A DNA stretch of 64,000 nucleotides. Source: Siphonobacter sp048595215. GTDB lineage: Bacteria; Bacteroidota; Bacteroidia; Cytophagales; Spirosomataceae. The stretch is taken from positions 5,270 through 69,269 of the forward strand of contig NZ_JBMDWJ010000150.1 in NCBI RefSeq assembly GCF_048595215.1. The letters are read 5' to 3'. Below, piece by piece: positions 27,183 to 36,659 of this stretch. Within the stretch, counting starts at the first letter, position 1, and each line of letters starts with the position of its first letter. The notes below the pieces were generated by a model. That model searched no databases, was not told the DNA's origin, and worked only from the letters and a program-made list of their open reading frames with translations. The position numbers were made by a program, and so were the translations under genes.

Positions 27183-27740
27183 ATGTCACGTTTCTCTGTA
27201 TCTCTTTCGCTTAAAATGGTATTGTTTGGCCTAATCCTGCTGGTTAGCTCCTGTAAAAAAGATCCCGAACCCGTTGATCCCGATAACCCGGGCCAGGAAC
27301 AGCCCGGTGGTGGCGGTGGTGGCAACAATGGTACTTCATCGCTGCCCTGTGCGGGAAAAGATTTAAAGATTCAATCTTTCATTTTTACCCTTACCGAGGA
27401 CGAAAGCGGTGAAGAAACGGGTGGCGATTTAGTCGATGAATTTCCCGAATGTGCCAAAGATGATCGCATTCGTTTCGAGAAAAGCGGTAAGATCTCCGGC
27501 AGCGAAGGAAGTAAAGTATGCCCCCCCGACGAAGAGCCGGATACGGAAGTTCCCGTATCGGCAAACAGCCTCTGGAGCTATAACGCTCAAAATAAGACTT
27601 TTAAGATGTACGAGGAAGGCAATCCCAATGAGGCCGTTGTTTGGAAAGTAGATGAAGTCTCAAGCAGCTCGCTTAAGATCAGCATCACCGAAAAGTCCGA
27701 GGGCTACACCACCAAAATCGTTTTGTTCTTAAAACAGTAG
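27183..27740 (+). CDS. Lipocalin-like lipoprotein
   Basis: The 185-residue lipoprotein has the lipobox LVSSC (Cys24), then an acidic/Pro/Gly linker (about 26-55). The beta-rich domain has GKDLKIQSFIFT near the start and VVWKVDEVSSSSLKISITEK near the end, the layout of lipocalin-like domains in Bacteroidota lipoproteins. Three or four cysteines in the mature domain may form disulfides. No ligand can be proposed. The ATG used directly precedes the signal peptide; an in-frame TTG/ATG-like extension upstream has no support. It has its own terminator. Confidence 0.7.
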   Translation: MSRFSVSLSLKMVLFGLILLVSSCKKDPEPVDPDNPGQEQPGGGGGGNNGTSSLPCAGKDLKIQSFIFTLTEDESGEETGGDLVDEFPECAKDDRIRFEKSGKISGSEGSKVCPPDEEPDTEVPVSANSLWSYNAQNKTFKMYEEGNPNEAVVWKVDEVSSSSLKISITEKSEGYTTKIVLFLKQ

Positions 27741-27751
27741 AAGTCGCACCT

Positions 27752-27791
27752 GAACGGACGTTTATGCCAACCCACGCGTCCGTTCTTTTTT
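27752..27791 (+). terminator. Terminator after the lipocalin-like gene
   Basis: GAACGGACG (27752-27760) pairs with CGTCCGTTC (27777-27785), followed by seven T. Confidence 0.85.
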
Positions 27792-27888
27792 ACTTGAAAA
27801 ATAATGAAAGCGGTGTTTCTCTTCCGCAACTGGATCACGACTAAGCGTGTAGCATTCCTTTTCGCACTCCTTTCTGATTTAACGCACC

Positions 27889-28554
27889 ATGAAACTCTTT
27901 TCCATCCTAGTCGGCCTTCTGTTTTCGACTGCAGCACTGGCCCAACTTCCGAATGCAAATACCCTGAAGGCAAAAATTAACGGGGAAGAATTCCAGAGCC
28001 AACCCCGCCGGATTCGCATTGGAGCGTACTGGTGGATTACCGCCAATACGAGTAAGCCTGATCAGTCTTTACGTATCTGGCTGGGCAGTTACGATCATAC
28101 GGACGGCATTGAGCCCGGTACGTATCTGGTCGTAGACGCCGATAAAGCCGATAGTAAGGGCAATAAAGCCAAGGTTCAAGCCGGTAGCGGCTACAAAGGT
28201 CTGGCGGTGATTAAGTACGTAAAAGAAACCCGGGAGCCTCGCATGGAATACCACGTGGGCAAATCCCAAAATAATGATGAAACGGTAGTCGTGAAGAAGA
28301 ATGCCGACGGTTCGCTCGAAGCTACGTTTAGTGGCGTACTGGCAGGCTCGTACTGGAAAGAAAAATCGAGTGCTACGGTATTCGGCGGCATGGGCCGACT
28401 GATGAACAAAATGGAAGATAAAGTGATCACCAAAACAACGGGCTTTGATTCTTCCATCGATCCCGAAGGGAATGGGTACAAGCAGCAGAGTAAAAAAGAT
28501 TCGCTGGTTCTCACGGAAGGCACCTTTCATTTACCCCTACCCAGCAAGCATTAA
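27889..28554 (+). CDS. Secreted protein of unknown function
   Basis: The 221-residue protein has a clear signal peptide (about 1-18, ending ALAQ). LKAKINGEEFQSQP at the mature N-terminus resembles the start of DUF6252-like Bacteroidota proteins, followed by beta-rich sequence (LRIWLGSYDHTDGIEPGTY) and a basic/polar C-terminus. No catalytic motif is visible. It lies downstream of the lipocalin-like gene but behind a terminator, so it is probably a separate unit. Confidence 0.65.
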   Translation: MKLFSILVGLLFSTAALAQLPNANTLKAKINGEEFQSQPRRIRIGAYWWITANTSKPDQSLRIWLGSYDHTDGIEPGTYLVVDADKADSKGNKAKVQAGSGYKGLAVIKYVKETREPRMEYHVGKSQNNDETVVVKKNADGSLEATFSGVLAGSYWKEKSSATVFGGMGRLMNKMEDKVITKTTGFDSSIDPEGNGYKQQSKKDSLVLTEGTFHLPLPSKH

Positions 28555-28579
28555 TTGTCTATTCTGACCCCCGTAAATG

Positions 28580-28614
28580 GCTCGCCACTTCAGCAGTGGC
28601 GAGCTTATTTTTTT
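28580..28614 (+). terminator. Terminator after the secreted protein gene
   Basis: GCTCGCCACT pairs with AGTGGCGAGC over 10 bp, followed by a T-rich tract. It lies between convergent genes. Confidence 0.85.
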
Positions 28615-29676
28615 CTAGAGTAGTGATTGATACACATCCAGGTACTGGCTGGCACTGCGTTCCATGCTAAAGTTTTCGGCTCTTTTCTTCAACTGCTCAG
28701 CGAGTGGCGTGGTATTATACGTATGCATGCCCTCCCGGAACACGCGTTGCATGTGCTCGGCTTCGAAATCGGAGAAATAGAAGGCGGCATCACCGCCGAT
28801 TTCGGGTAACGAAGTCAGATTCGAAATAAAGACGGGTTTACCAAACGACATGGCTTCCACGACGGTAAAGCCAAACCCTTCGGCCAAGGAAGGATGCAAA
28901 AAGGCCATGCAGTTATCCAGGTACCAGGCCTTCTCACTTTCCGAAATCGGCCCGGCCAAATAAAGCCGATCACTCACGCCCATATCCTCGGCCATCGTCC
29001 ACATGCGGGACGCGTATTCGGGTTCATCGTGATGTCCCGCTACGACTAACTCCAGATCGGGATTGGCCAGTAGTAAGGGCAGCAGTACGTGGTAATTCTT
29101 TTTCGTATTTACGTAACCCAGCCCAAACAGAAAAGGGCGACGGGGACGGTAAGAAGTAGCCTCCAGGTAGGGCGTACTCAGCTTATTGAGGCCATTGTGA
29201 ATGACGTGAATGGGCTTACCATTTACGTCACAATTATTGAGTACGTCATTTTTAGTGAATTCCGAGATGCAAACAATGGCATCACTTCGGTCAATGAGGT
29301 TTTGCGTATGGGCTAGACTGCGGAGTTGTTCCTCCCGGGCTTTGCCTTCGTGCAGGGCATTCAAATCATGCACCGTCAGTACCACCCGTGTGTCGCTATC
29401 CCGCTCCGGAATAATACGGCCCGATTGAAACGGAGCGTGCCAGACTTTACAGCCGGCCAGAAAGGGTTTCCAGATTTTATGCCATTTCCGTTCGATGATA
29501 TGATGCTTCTCCGGCTGAATTTGAAGCCGTTCGGCGGGCGGTACGTACATCATCATCGGCGGCTTTTGCTGTTTTCGCAACAGTTTGTTCACCTGTTCGC
29601 TCATATTTAAGCAGTAGTGATACAAACCCGAGTTGGGAAACTTCATTAAACCACAATCAAGGATTATTGAGGACAT
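28615..29676 (-). CDS. GT4-family glycosyltransferase
   Basis: The 353-residue cytosolic GT-B enzyme has VHDLNALHEGK, then IVCISEFTKNDVLN in the N-domain. The C-domain has GLGYVNTKKNYHVLLPLLL, RLYLAGPISESEKAWYLDNC and the donor-binding SLAEGFGFTVVEAMSFGKPV (E-x7-E motif). It probably transfers a sugar onto a glycan or glycolipid precursor. It is a paralogue of the protein at 58433, sharing the unusual opening (I-x-DC-x-x-MK-x-x-x-x-GLYHYCL) and the order of motifs. It is single and on the minus strand, opposite its neighbours. Confidence 0.92.
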   Translation of the reverse strand: MSSIILDCGLMKFPNSGLYHYCLNMSEQVNKLLRKQQKPPMMMYVPPAERLQIQPEKHHIIERKWHKIWKPFLAGCKVWHAPFQSGRIIPERDSDTRVVLTVHDLNALHEGKAREEQLRSLAHTQNLIDRSDAIVCISEFTKNDVLNNCDVNGKPIHVIHNGLNKLSTPYLEATSYRPRRPFLFGLGYVNTKKNYHVLLPLLLANPDLELVVAGHHDEPEYASRMWTMAEDMGVSDRLYLAGPISESEKAWYLDNCMAFLHPSLAEGFGFTVVEAMSFGKPVFISNLTSLPEIGGDAAFYFSDFEAEHMQRVFREGMHTYNTTPLAEQLKKRAENFSMERSASQYLDVYQSLL

Positions 29677-30198
29677 AAATTCCTATACATTTTAAAGACA
29701 TGACTGCATCCGCTACCTAGATAGAGCAGGTTCTGACGATAGGGAGCCGGTCCCAAAATGGGCTTGTTCCTGCGAATGCAGACGAATGAAATACGAATGA
29801 ACCTGACTAGCTTAAGACCGCTGGGATCCACGCGTGGAAGACCTAAAAAAGCTTTCCAGCATCGCTACTCTGCTTGTCTAGACACCATTTGTGGAGCAAG
29901 CGTTGGATTCACCCCAACAAATAATGAGCAAACGGGCCTACGCATGGCGAGTATAGTTAACCGATTCAGCAGGAATCTTATTGTTCATTTTCTTCAGAAG
30001 ACCCGGTTTTACTACCTCTTTTTTTAGCGAATGGATCGGTATTTTTACGGGTATGAACGTCTTACTTCTCTGATTCATACCTAAGTATTAATAAAGTCAT
30101 TAAAAAGGTATTTTGTTTCTTTTCCCGCCAGCATACCGCTCATTTTTATCCTTTTTTTTTCACTATTTCCAACGTTTGACTAGTGAAAGTGGGTCTCT

Positions 30199-30224
30199 AA
30201 AGGGCTGTTGAGGAGCCTTTTTTG
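30199..30224 (+). terminator. Possible orphan terminator
   Basis: AAAGG(G)CT can pair with AGCCTTT and a T run follows. No gene on the plus strand precedes it. The stem is short and bulged. Confidence 0.3.
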
Positions 30225-30291
30225 CTCTAAGTGCTTTTGCAGATCGATGGAAAAATAGTCCGCTTAAGGTGTCATTCCCTGCGTCCGACTT

Positions 30292-30299
30292 TATTTTTG
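30292..30299 (+). promoter_or_regulatory. -7 box of the ABC exporter gene
   Basis: TATTTTTG fits TAnnTTTG exactly. I see no good -33 TTTG at the usual spacing, so this is tentative. Confidence 0.35.
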
Positions 30300-30432
30300 C
30301 CCCGGCAAAGCCTCTATCCATACATAAATTTATCTTTCATTCGTTGATTCTGGGGGCGATACGTGTGTTGATCTTCTTCAAATAATGGATCAGCGTTCTT
30401 ACTCCCTAAAAAATTTAGAAGTTAGCAAGTAA

Positions 30433-32268
30433 ATGAAAATCTATAGTCGTCTTCTGAAGTACGTAACGCCACTCAGAAAATTCATCATTCCGTTTTTTCT
30501 GTTTACGTTAGCGTCGGTCTTTTTCAGCGTTTTTCAATTCGCTCTGATTATCCCCCTTCTGAATTTTTTATTTGACTCTTCACACATTGCCGAAGAGGCC
30601 GCGAAATACGCCCGGGAACCTGAGTTTACGCTTTCAGGCAGCTACTTTAAGGACTATTTCTATCATTTGATTTACCAGTTCAAAGTCAGCGATCCCATCT
30701 ACGCCCTGTACTTTTTAGCAGCTATGATCGTGACTTCGGTATTGCTATCGAACACCTTCCGGTATTTCGCTCAGCGTTGCCTGCTCAATGCCCGTACCAT
30801 GCTGGTCAAACGATTGAGAGAAGCACTTTTCGAAAAGATTAATCACCTGCATCTGGGTTATTTCACCAAAGAGCACAAGGGCGATTTGCTCTCCCGACTC
30901 AACGGGGACGTATATGCGATTGAGAGTGTAGCCTCCAGTTCGCTTGAAGTTATTTTCAAAGAACCGTATACCTTCATTGGCTACTTCATTGCTCTGTTTG
31001 CCATTTCTACGAAGCTGACCTTATTTACGCTGATTATCATTCCCATATCGGCGATAGGGATTGCCGCGGTTACCAAAAGCCTACGCAAGGAAGCTCAGGA
31101 CGTACAGGCTTCCATGGGCCGTTTACTAACGCTGATGGATGAATCGCTGATGGGCATGCGAATCATTCGTTCCTTCAATGCGACGCCCTTTATCCTGAAA
31201 CGCTTTAGTCAGGAAAACGACTTTTACCGCAAAGCCAGCTCGCAGGGTTTCAAACGTCGCGAACTGGCTCCGGCTTTTTCGGAGGCGTCGGGTGTTTTTG
31301 TAGTAGCCTGTATTCTGGTGTATGGGGGTAGTCTGGTGCTGAGTCAGGAAGGAGGCTTGCAGGCGAGTGCTTTCATCGCGTTCATTGCCATTTTCTCGCA
31401 GGTAATTCGCCCCGCGAAGGCTATCGTCGTAGCCCTTACGAATATTCAGCAGGGACGGGCCGCCGGTGAGCGTATTCTGGAAATTCTGGACAAACCTATC
31501 TTAGTAGAGGATAAACCCGATGCCGTAGAACTAACCAACTTCCGGGATAAAATTGAATTCCGGAATGTCTCCTTCCAGTACGGCGATGCGGCGGTGTTAC
31601 AAAACATGAGCTTCACGCTTGAAAAAGGCAAGAAAATGGCTCTCGTTGGACCTTCGGGTGTGGGTAAATCAACGATTGCGGATCTTATCCCACGTTTCTA
31701 CGACGTGACCGACGGCGAGATTCTGATTGATGGTCGCGATGTACGGGACTATAAGATGGAGTCCCTACGGAATCAGATGAGTTTCGTATCACAGGAAATC
31801 ATTCTCTTTAACGATACGATTTTCAACAACATCGCCCTGGGTCAGCCCAACGCGACGATGGAGGAAGTCATTCACGCGGCTAAAGTAGCCAACGCCCATG
31901 ATTTTATTACCCAGACCGAAGAAGGGTACCAAACCATCATCGGCGATCGGGGCATCCGGCTGTCGGGGGGTCAGCGTCAACGCTTGAGTATTGCCCGGGC
32001 CGTATTCAAAAAATCCTCCATTCTCATTTTGGATGAAGCGACCTCTGCGTTGGATACGGAATCGGAAAAATCCGTTCAGGAAGCCCTGGATCATCTGATG
32101 GTCGATAAAACCACGCTGGTGATTGCCCACCGCTTGAGTACCATCAAGGATGTCGACGAAATTCTTATCCTACACCAGGGACAAATTGTCGAACGGGGTA
32201 GCCACGAAGAACTTGTGGAAGTAGAAGAAGGTGTATACCGCCGCCTAACGATGTTACAGAATATCTAA
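30433..32268 (+). CDS. MsbA-like ABC exporter half-transporter
   Basis: The 611-residue protein has six membrane helices (about 18-340) and a C-terminal ATPase domain: Walker A GPSGVGKST (406-414), Q loop FVSQE, signature LSGGQRQR (510-517), Walker B LILDEATSALD (531-541) and the H loop AHRLST. It works as a homodimer in the inner membrane. MsbA-type proteins flip lipid A or other lipids, and the substrate here is inferred only from overall type. It is a single gene with its own terminator. Confidence 0.93.
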   Translation: MKIYSRLLKYVTPLRKFIIPFFLFTLASVFFSVFQFALIIPLLNFLFDSSHIAEEAAKYAREPEFTLSGSYFKDYFYHLIYQFKVSDPIYALYFLAAMIVTSVLLSNTFRYFAQRCLLNARTMLVKRLREALFEKINHLHLGYFTKEHKGDLLSRLNGDVYAIESVASSSLEVIFKEPYTFIGYFIALFAISTKLTLFTLIIIPISAIGIAAVTKSLRKEAQDVQASMGRLLTLMDESLMGMRIIRSFNATPFILKRFSQENDFYRKASSQGFKRRELAPAFSEASGVFVVACILVYGGSLVLSQEGGLQASAFIAFIAIFSQVIRPAKAIVVALTNIQQGRAAGERILEILDKPILVEDKPDAVELTNFRDKIEFRNVSFQYGDAAVLQNMSFTLEKGKKMALVGPSGVGKSTIADLIPRFYDVTDGEILIDGRDVRDYKMESLRNQMSFVSQEIILFNDTIFNNIALGQPNATMEEVIHAAKVANAHDFITQTEEGYQTIIGDRGIRLSGGQRQRLSIARAVFKKSSILILDEATSALDTESEKSVQEALDHLMVDKTTLVIAHRLSTIKDVDEILILHQGQIVERGSHEELVEVEEGVYRRLTMLQNI

Positions 32269-32285
32269 GCTCACTTAGGCCATAA

Positions 32286-32317
32286 AAACCGCTTCCTCCC
32301 GAAGCGGTTTTTTTTTG
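32286..32317 (+). terminator. Terminator after the ABC exporter
   Basis: AAACCGCTTC pairs with GAAGCGGTTT, followed by further T. Confidence 0.9.
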
Positions 32318-32462
32318 TTCGTTTGGAGGAATGAGAAGACGACTATACTAGGATTTCTACGCTAGTAGGTAGGTGAATGCTTCTCCTGTACGCATGAATA
32401 TTCGGATAAGATTATCTTTTTTGAAGTTTTCGTATTACTTTTTCAGCCTCGAATGTTCAGCC

Positions 32463-33314
32463 ATGCGGTTGCTTTTCTATCTACTCATGCTGCTTTCCTG
32501 CGTAGGTACGGCTCAATCATTTGACGTGCAGGGGCATCGGGGCTGTCGGGGTTTGGAACCGGAGAATACGATTCCGGCTTTTCTGAAAGCTTTGGAGCTG
32601 GGTGTATCTACCCTGGAGCTTGACGTGGTACTTTCGCAGGATCAGCAAGTAGTGGTTTCTCACGACTGGTACTTCAATCCCCGCCTTACTACCAAGCCCG
32701 ATGGAACGCCCCTAAGCCGGACTGAAGCGAAAACCTTACGGCTGGATCAGATGTCCTATGACCGCATTAAAAGGTACGATGTCGGGCTACGCGGCAATGC
32801 TGCTTTTCCGGAGCAAAACCCTAAAGCGGCCTACAAGCCTCTGTTAAGCGAAGTGATTGAGATAGTGGATGCGTATGCCGGGCAGCACCAGCTACCTCTG
32901 CCGCAGTACAGTATTGAAATTAAAACGAACGCTCATACGTCTGCCGAGATAATGTGTCGACGGGTAGCTCAGCTACTGACGATTCCGGCCGAACGCTTTT
33001 GTATTCAAAGTTTTGACGTTGCTGTATTGCAGTACTGGAAAGCCCAGCAAGAGGCGGGCACCTTTCCCAACAATACGCTTTCCTTGCTTGTTATAAGGAA
33101 AGGGCTAAAGCGTAGCTTGGAAAAACTAGGATTCCGGCCCGATATTTTTAGCCCGGAGTATCGATTCATTTCGAAGCGAACCGTACGAAACGCTCATGCC
33201 TTGGGCATTCGAGTCATACCCTGGACCGTTAATGAGCGGCGAACCATGCTGCATCTTCAACAACTCGGGGTGGATGGATTGATTACGGATTATCCAAATC
33301 GATTTAAAAAGTGA
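32463..33314 (+). CDS. Glycerophosphodiester phosphodiesterase
   Basis: The 283-residue exported enzyme (signal peptide about 1-18) hydrolyses glycerophosphodiesters to glycerol-3-phosphate and alcohol. It has the GDPD core: GHRGCRGLEPENTIPAF (His25, Arg26, Glu34), LELDVVLSQDQQVVVSHD, IEIKTN and the C-terminal VIPWTVNERRTM and GLITDYPN. These residues fit the general acid/base and metal-binding set of the family. Location is periplasmic. The start at MRLLF is preferred over an upstream in-frame ATG that would bury the signal peptide. Confidence 0.93.
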   Translation: MRLLFYLLMLLSCVGTAQSFDVQGHRGCRGLEPENTIPAFLKALELGVSTLELDVVLSQDQQVVVSHDWYFNPRLTTKPDGTPLSRTEAKTLRLDQMSYDRIKRYDVGLRGNAAFPEQNPKAAYKPLLSEVIEIVDAYAGQHQLPLPQYSIEIKTNAHTSAEIMCRRVAQLLTIPAERFCIQSFDVAVLQYWKAQQEAGTFPNNTLSLLVIRKGLKRSLEKLGFRPDIFSPEYRFISKRTVRNAHALGIRVIPWTVNERRTMLHLQQLGVDGLITDYPNRFKK

Positions 33315-33394
33315 TAGATTTGAGTCTCTGGTTTTCGTGGATATGGTGATTCGCACTGAAATGTTCTAAAACCCTTCGTCCGTTAAGCTTCAGC

Positions 33395-34951
33395 ATGCCT
33401 ATGCTACCCCTTTTTAATGATACGCTGGTCTGGATTCTACAACGTCGGATGGCCCGTATTGAAGCCTTCCGCCGTGATCCTTGGCCTATTCAGGAACGCC
33501 AACTCCAACGATTGATTCGTTCGGGACGGTCAACGGTGTGGGGTAAACAGTACGGATACCGCCAGATTCGTAGTCTCGCCGATTTCCAACGAGAGGTTCC
33601 TGTTTCAACCTACGAAGATCTATTTCCGTACATTGAACGGGTGATGAAAGGGGAAGATCGCGTCCTGTGGCCTTCACCCATTCGCTTTTTCTCGAAATCT
33701 TCGGGCACGACCAACGCCCGTAGCAAATATATCCCCGTCACCCGCGAAGCCCTCGATGAAGGGCATTTCCGGGCGGGTAAGGACATGATGGCCCTTTGGG
33801 TAGACCATAAGCCCGATACGCGGGTGTTTGAAGGAAAAGGTCTGTCTATTGGGGGAAGTTTAGCCCAAAACCAGCTCAACGAACGTACGGTAACGGGTGA
33901 TATTTCGGCAGTAGTCATGAAAAACTTGCCTTCCTGGGCTCAGTTCATTCGTACGCCTTCCCTACAAACGGCCTTGATGGACGGTTGGGAATCCAAAATT
34001 CAACGGATGGCCGAAGAAGTTTCGCAGGTCAACGTTACCAGTGCGCTGGGCGTACCTACCTGGACGCTGGTGCTCATTCAGAAGGTACTGGAACTGACGG
34101 GTAAAAAGAATATTCTGGAGGTTTGGCCGAATTTCGAAGTCTTCATTCACGGGGCCGTGGCGTTTCAGCCCTACCGGGAGCTGTTCCGAAAAGAAGTCTT
34201 TAAAGGCGATACCGTCCGGTATTTGGAAACGTATAATGCCTCCGAAGGTTTCTTTGGTTTACAGGATGATTTGAGTCGGGTAGATGAATTATTACTCATG
34301 CTGGACTATGGCATTTTTTACGAATTTGTTCCGCTGGAAGAGCTCGGTAAAACGCATCCCAAAGCCTATACCTTACCCGAGGTTGAACTCAACCGCAATT
34401 ACGCCGTAGTCATTTCAACCAATGCCGGTTTGTGGCGGTACCTGATTGGCGATACTGTACGCTTTACTTCCAAGTATCCCTACCGCATTAAAATTTCTGG
34501 TCGTACCAAACACTTTATTAACGCGTTCGGTGAGGAAGTCATCATTGAAAACGCCGAAACGGCCCTAACGCGGGCCTGCCAGGCGACGGGAGCCACTATC
34601 GCCGACTATACCGCGGCTCCGGTATACATGGGGAATGGCAGCAGTCGGCACGGCAATCGCGGCGGCCACGAATGGGTAATTGAGTTTTCGACACCACCCG
34701 ATAATCCGGATGTGTTTGTGGATGTACTCGACGAAACCCTTCGACAGGTTAACTCTGATTACGATGCCAAACGCAGCTTTGATCTGGCTCTGATTCGTCC
34801 CGTTGTACATATGGTACCGCACGGAACTTTCTACGAATGGATGAAAGTAAAGGGGAAACTAGGCGGCCAGCATAAAGTGCCTCGATTATCCAATTCCAGG
34901 GAATACTTGGAAGAGATCCTGAACATCAGTCCTGAACATCTGGAAATCTGA
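33395..34951 (+). CDS. GH3-family acyl-adenylating/amide-forming enzyme
   Basis: The 518-residue protein belongs to the GH3 auxin-responsive family. It has FFSKSSGTTNARSKYIPVT (phosphate-binding loop), YNASEGFFGLQDD, LWRYLIGDTVRFTSKYPYRI and GRTKHFINAFGEEVIIENAE. In plants, GH3 enzymes adenylate a carboxylate and join it to an amino acid. Bacterial members are mostly uncharacterised, and the substrate is unknown. The protein is cytoplasmic. It is downstream of the GDPD gene (about 80 bases) on the same strand, with a terminator behind it. Confidence 0.9.
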   Translation: MPMLPLFNDTLVWILQRRMARIEAFRRDPWPIQERQLQRLIRSGRSTVWGKQYGYRQIRSLADFQREVPVSTYEDLFPYIERVMKGEDRVLWPSPIRFFSKSSGTTNARSKYIPVTREALDEGHFRAGKDMMALWVDHKPDTRVFEGKGLSIGGSLAQNQLNERTVTGDISAVVMKNLPSWAQFIRTPSLQTALMDGWESKIQRMAEEVSQVNVTSALGVPTWTLVLIQKVLELTGKKNILEVWPNFEVFIHGAVAFQPYRELFRKEVFKGDTVRYLETYNASEGFFGLQDDLSRVDELLLMLDYGIFYEFVPLEELGKTHPKAYTLPEVELNRNYAVVISTNAGLWRYLIGDTVRFTSKYPYRIKISGRTKHFINAFGEEVIIENAETALTRACQATGATIADYTAAPVYMGNGSSRHGNRGGHEWVIEFSTPPDNPDVFVDVLDETLRQVNSDYDAKRSFDLALIRPVVHMVPHGTFYEWMKVKGKLGGQHKVPRLSNSREYLEEILNISPEHLEI

Positions 34952-34974
34952 TTTTTACCTGATCATTGATCATC

Positions 34975-35008
34975 AAAAAGAGCGACTCTTGTAGGAGTCG
35001 CTCTTTTT
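34975..35008. terminator. Bidirectional terminator
   Basis: A 14-bp stem (AAAAAGAGCGACTC with its complement) with A and T runs lies between the convergent GH3-like and barrel genes. Confidence 0.9.
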
Positions 35009-35029
35009 ATGGGTGAAAAGGAAAGCTAA

Positions 35030-35647
35030 TTAAAGTGTTACACCAACCGAGAGTTGAGCGGAAGTATTTTTCGCATTGCCCAACACTTGCTGAGCTACAA
35101 ACGAATCCGCCACTTTTTGCAGACCCAGGTTGTACCGCGTACTAATCAGGAATTTACCAAAGTACAGCGTTAAACCCGCTCCTACCACATAATCAAACCG
35201 CTTGAAATTATCGGTATCCAATAGCGTCGATGAGCTACCTGCGATATTATTCTTGTTTTCTGCCGCAGCTTTCAACAGGTAACCGAAATACGGACCGGCG
35301 TGAATGTCGACAAAGTCTCCTATCTTAAATGTAGCAAGCACGGGTACTTCAACGTAGTTCAATTTGAACTTGCTCTCATTTTCAAAACCAGCAACATTAA
35401 AGGTCGCCCGCGTTCCCTTGTTAGTATAGCCTACTTCCGGCTGGATATACAGAAAATCGGTAATCACCGGAATTTGCGTAAAGGCACTGACGTGGAACCC
35501 GTACAAAGGATTGCGTTCCGTATATTCTTTAATGCGAAGGTTACTGGCCGAGAATCCCCCCCGAATACCGGTACGAGCCGTAGTAGACTGGGCAAAAACG
35601 CTGGTCGTAGCCAGACAGAAGGCAAAAATGATTGCTAATTTTTTCAT
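35030..35647 (-). CDS. PorT-family outer-membrane beta-barrel protein
   Basis: The 205-residue protein has a signal peptide (about 1-19) and eight or so amphipathic strands typical of the small barrel family named after PorT: TGIRGGFSASNL near the start, FLYIQPEVGYTNKG, LNYVEVPVLATFKIG and the closing LSVGVTL. Its function is unknown beyond the outer-membrane location. It lies 42 bases downstream of the OmpA-like gene on the same strand and may be co-transcribed. Confidence 0.88.
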   Translation of the reverse strand: MKKLAIIFAFCLATTSVFAQSTTARTGIRGGFSASNLRIKEYTERNPLYGFHVSAFTQIPVITDFLYIQPEVGYTNKGTRATFNVAGFENESKFKLNYVEVPVLATFKIGDFVDIHAGPYFGYLLKAAAENKNNIAGSSSTLLDTDNFKRFDYVVGAGLTLYFGKFLISTRYNLGLQKVADSFVAQQVLGNAKNTSAQLSVGVTL

Positions 35648-35689
35648 GGATGATAAGGGTTGAGCGATGAATGTATTACTGTAATTTAC

Positions 35690-36397
35690 TTATTGTCCCT
35701 TCTGAGCGTCTTGTTTCATTTGTTCGTTCGCAGAAATCGCGATTTCTACTCGGCGGTTCAGGCGACGACCGTCTTCGGTATCGTTGCTGGCTACGGGTTG
35801 ATTGAAACCGTAACCTTTGATCGTCATCCGACTAGCCCCTACGCCTTCCTGACGCAAAAAGCTCGATACGGCAGCGGCCCGGCGTTCGGATAAATCCTGA
35901 TTGTATTCGGCCGTTCCGCGATTATCAGCGTGACCTTCAATGAGCAAATTCGTATCGGGATTTTTCTTCAGCGTTTCGGCTAGTTTGGCCAGATTTTCGC
36001 GGGTTTGCGGACTGATTTCCGTCGAGTTATAGGCAAAGAGTAACTGGCCATCCATCGTTACGCGAATTCCTTCCCCGACGCGTTCTACCTTAGCTGCTTC
36101 GCCCATATCTTTCTCAATCTGCTTGGCCTGTTTATCCATCTTACGACCAATGATGGCTCCGGCGGCACCCCCTACGGTGGCTCCCAGGATCGCTCCGATT
36201 GCGGTGTTCTTCGAAGCACTACCAATCACGCCCCCTACTACGGCTCCGGCACCTACGCCGATGGCCGCACCTTTCTGGGTTTTATTAAACTTGGACTTTT
36301 TCGGTTCTTGAGCGTTTCGGTTACACGAGAAAAAACTGGAACTAAGCGTGGAAACCAAAACCATCATCCACATACCTTTTACAATGACGCGTTTCAT
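35690..36397 (-). CDS. OmpA-family lipoprotein with glycine zipper
   Basis: The 235-residue lipoprotein has the lipobox SFFSC (Cys25). A glycine-zipper segment (about 42-86, GAAIGVGAGAVVGGVIG and repeats) may insert in or associate with membrane. A C-terminal OmpA domain (about 115-225) follows, with LLIEGHADNRGTAEYNQDLS and RRAAAVSSFL and the arginine near LNRRVEI that binds meso-diaminopimelate. It links outer membrane to peptidoglycan. Confidence 0.93.
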   Translation of the reverse strand: MKRVIVKGMWMMVLVSTLSSSFFSCNRNAQEPKKSKFNKTQKGAAIGVGAGAVVGGVIGSASKNTAIGAILGATVGGAAGAIIGRKMDKQAKQIEKDMGEAAKVERVGEGIRVTMDGQLLFAYNSTEISPQTRENLAKLAETLKKNPDTNLLIEGHADNRGTAEYNQDLSERRAAAVSSFLRQEGVGASRMTIKGYGFNQPVASNDTEDGRRLNRRVEIAISANEQMKQDAQKGQ

Positions 36398-36594
36398 GGC
36401 TTTACTAAAGATTGTTTACGGATGTACCTACGAAAAAAAGGTCGCCCGGAGTTTAAAAATGAACTTGAGATTTGTTAAAGAGCGTTAAAACAATCTATAC
36501 GTCTCTGATAATCAATACACTCATTAGGAATCTTACCCCGTAGTCATAACGATGAAAAATGGGGAATTATTTACTCGAATCGTAAATGACTACA

Positions 36595-36635
36595 AAAAAA
36601 AAGACTCTTCCCAAGATCAGAAAGAGTCTTTTTTT
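36595..36635 (-). terminator. Terminator of the ferredoxin gene
   Basis: AAGACTCTT pairs with AAGAGTCTT around an 11-base loop, flanked by A and T runs. It lies about 25 bases past the stop codon of the minus-strand gene at 36660. Confidence 0.85.
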
Positions 36636-36659
36636 ACCAAGCTAACACTCGAATAAATC

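Larger units (their letters stand above)
29677..30432. other. Long intergenic region, no convincing gene
   Basis: These 756 bases separate a divergent glycosyltransferase and an ABC exporter. An 89-codon plus-strand frame (29758-30027) has no family character and poor composition. A bulged hairpin with a T run (30199-30224) and a consensus -7 box (TATTTTTG, 30292-30299) are visible. The ABC gene would have a 5' leader of about 125 bases. Confidence 0.45.

Noticed and set aside
29758..30027. 89-codon frame in the gap before the ABC exporter
   Set aside because: No recognisable domain, biased residue mix and no supporting start signals; treated as non-coding.
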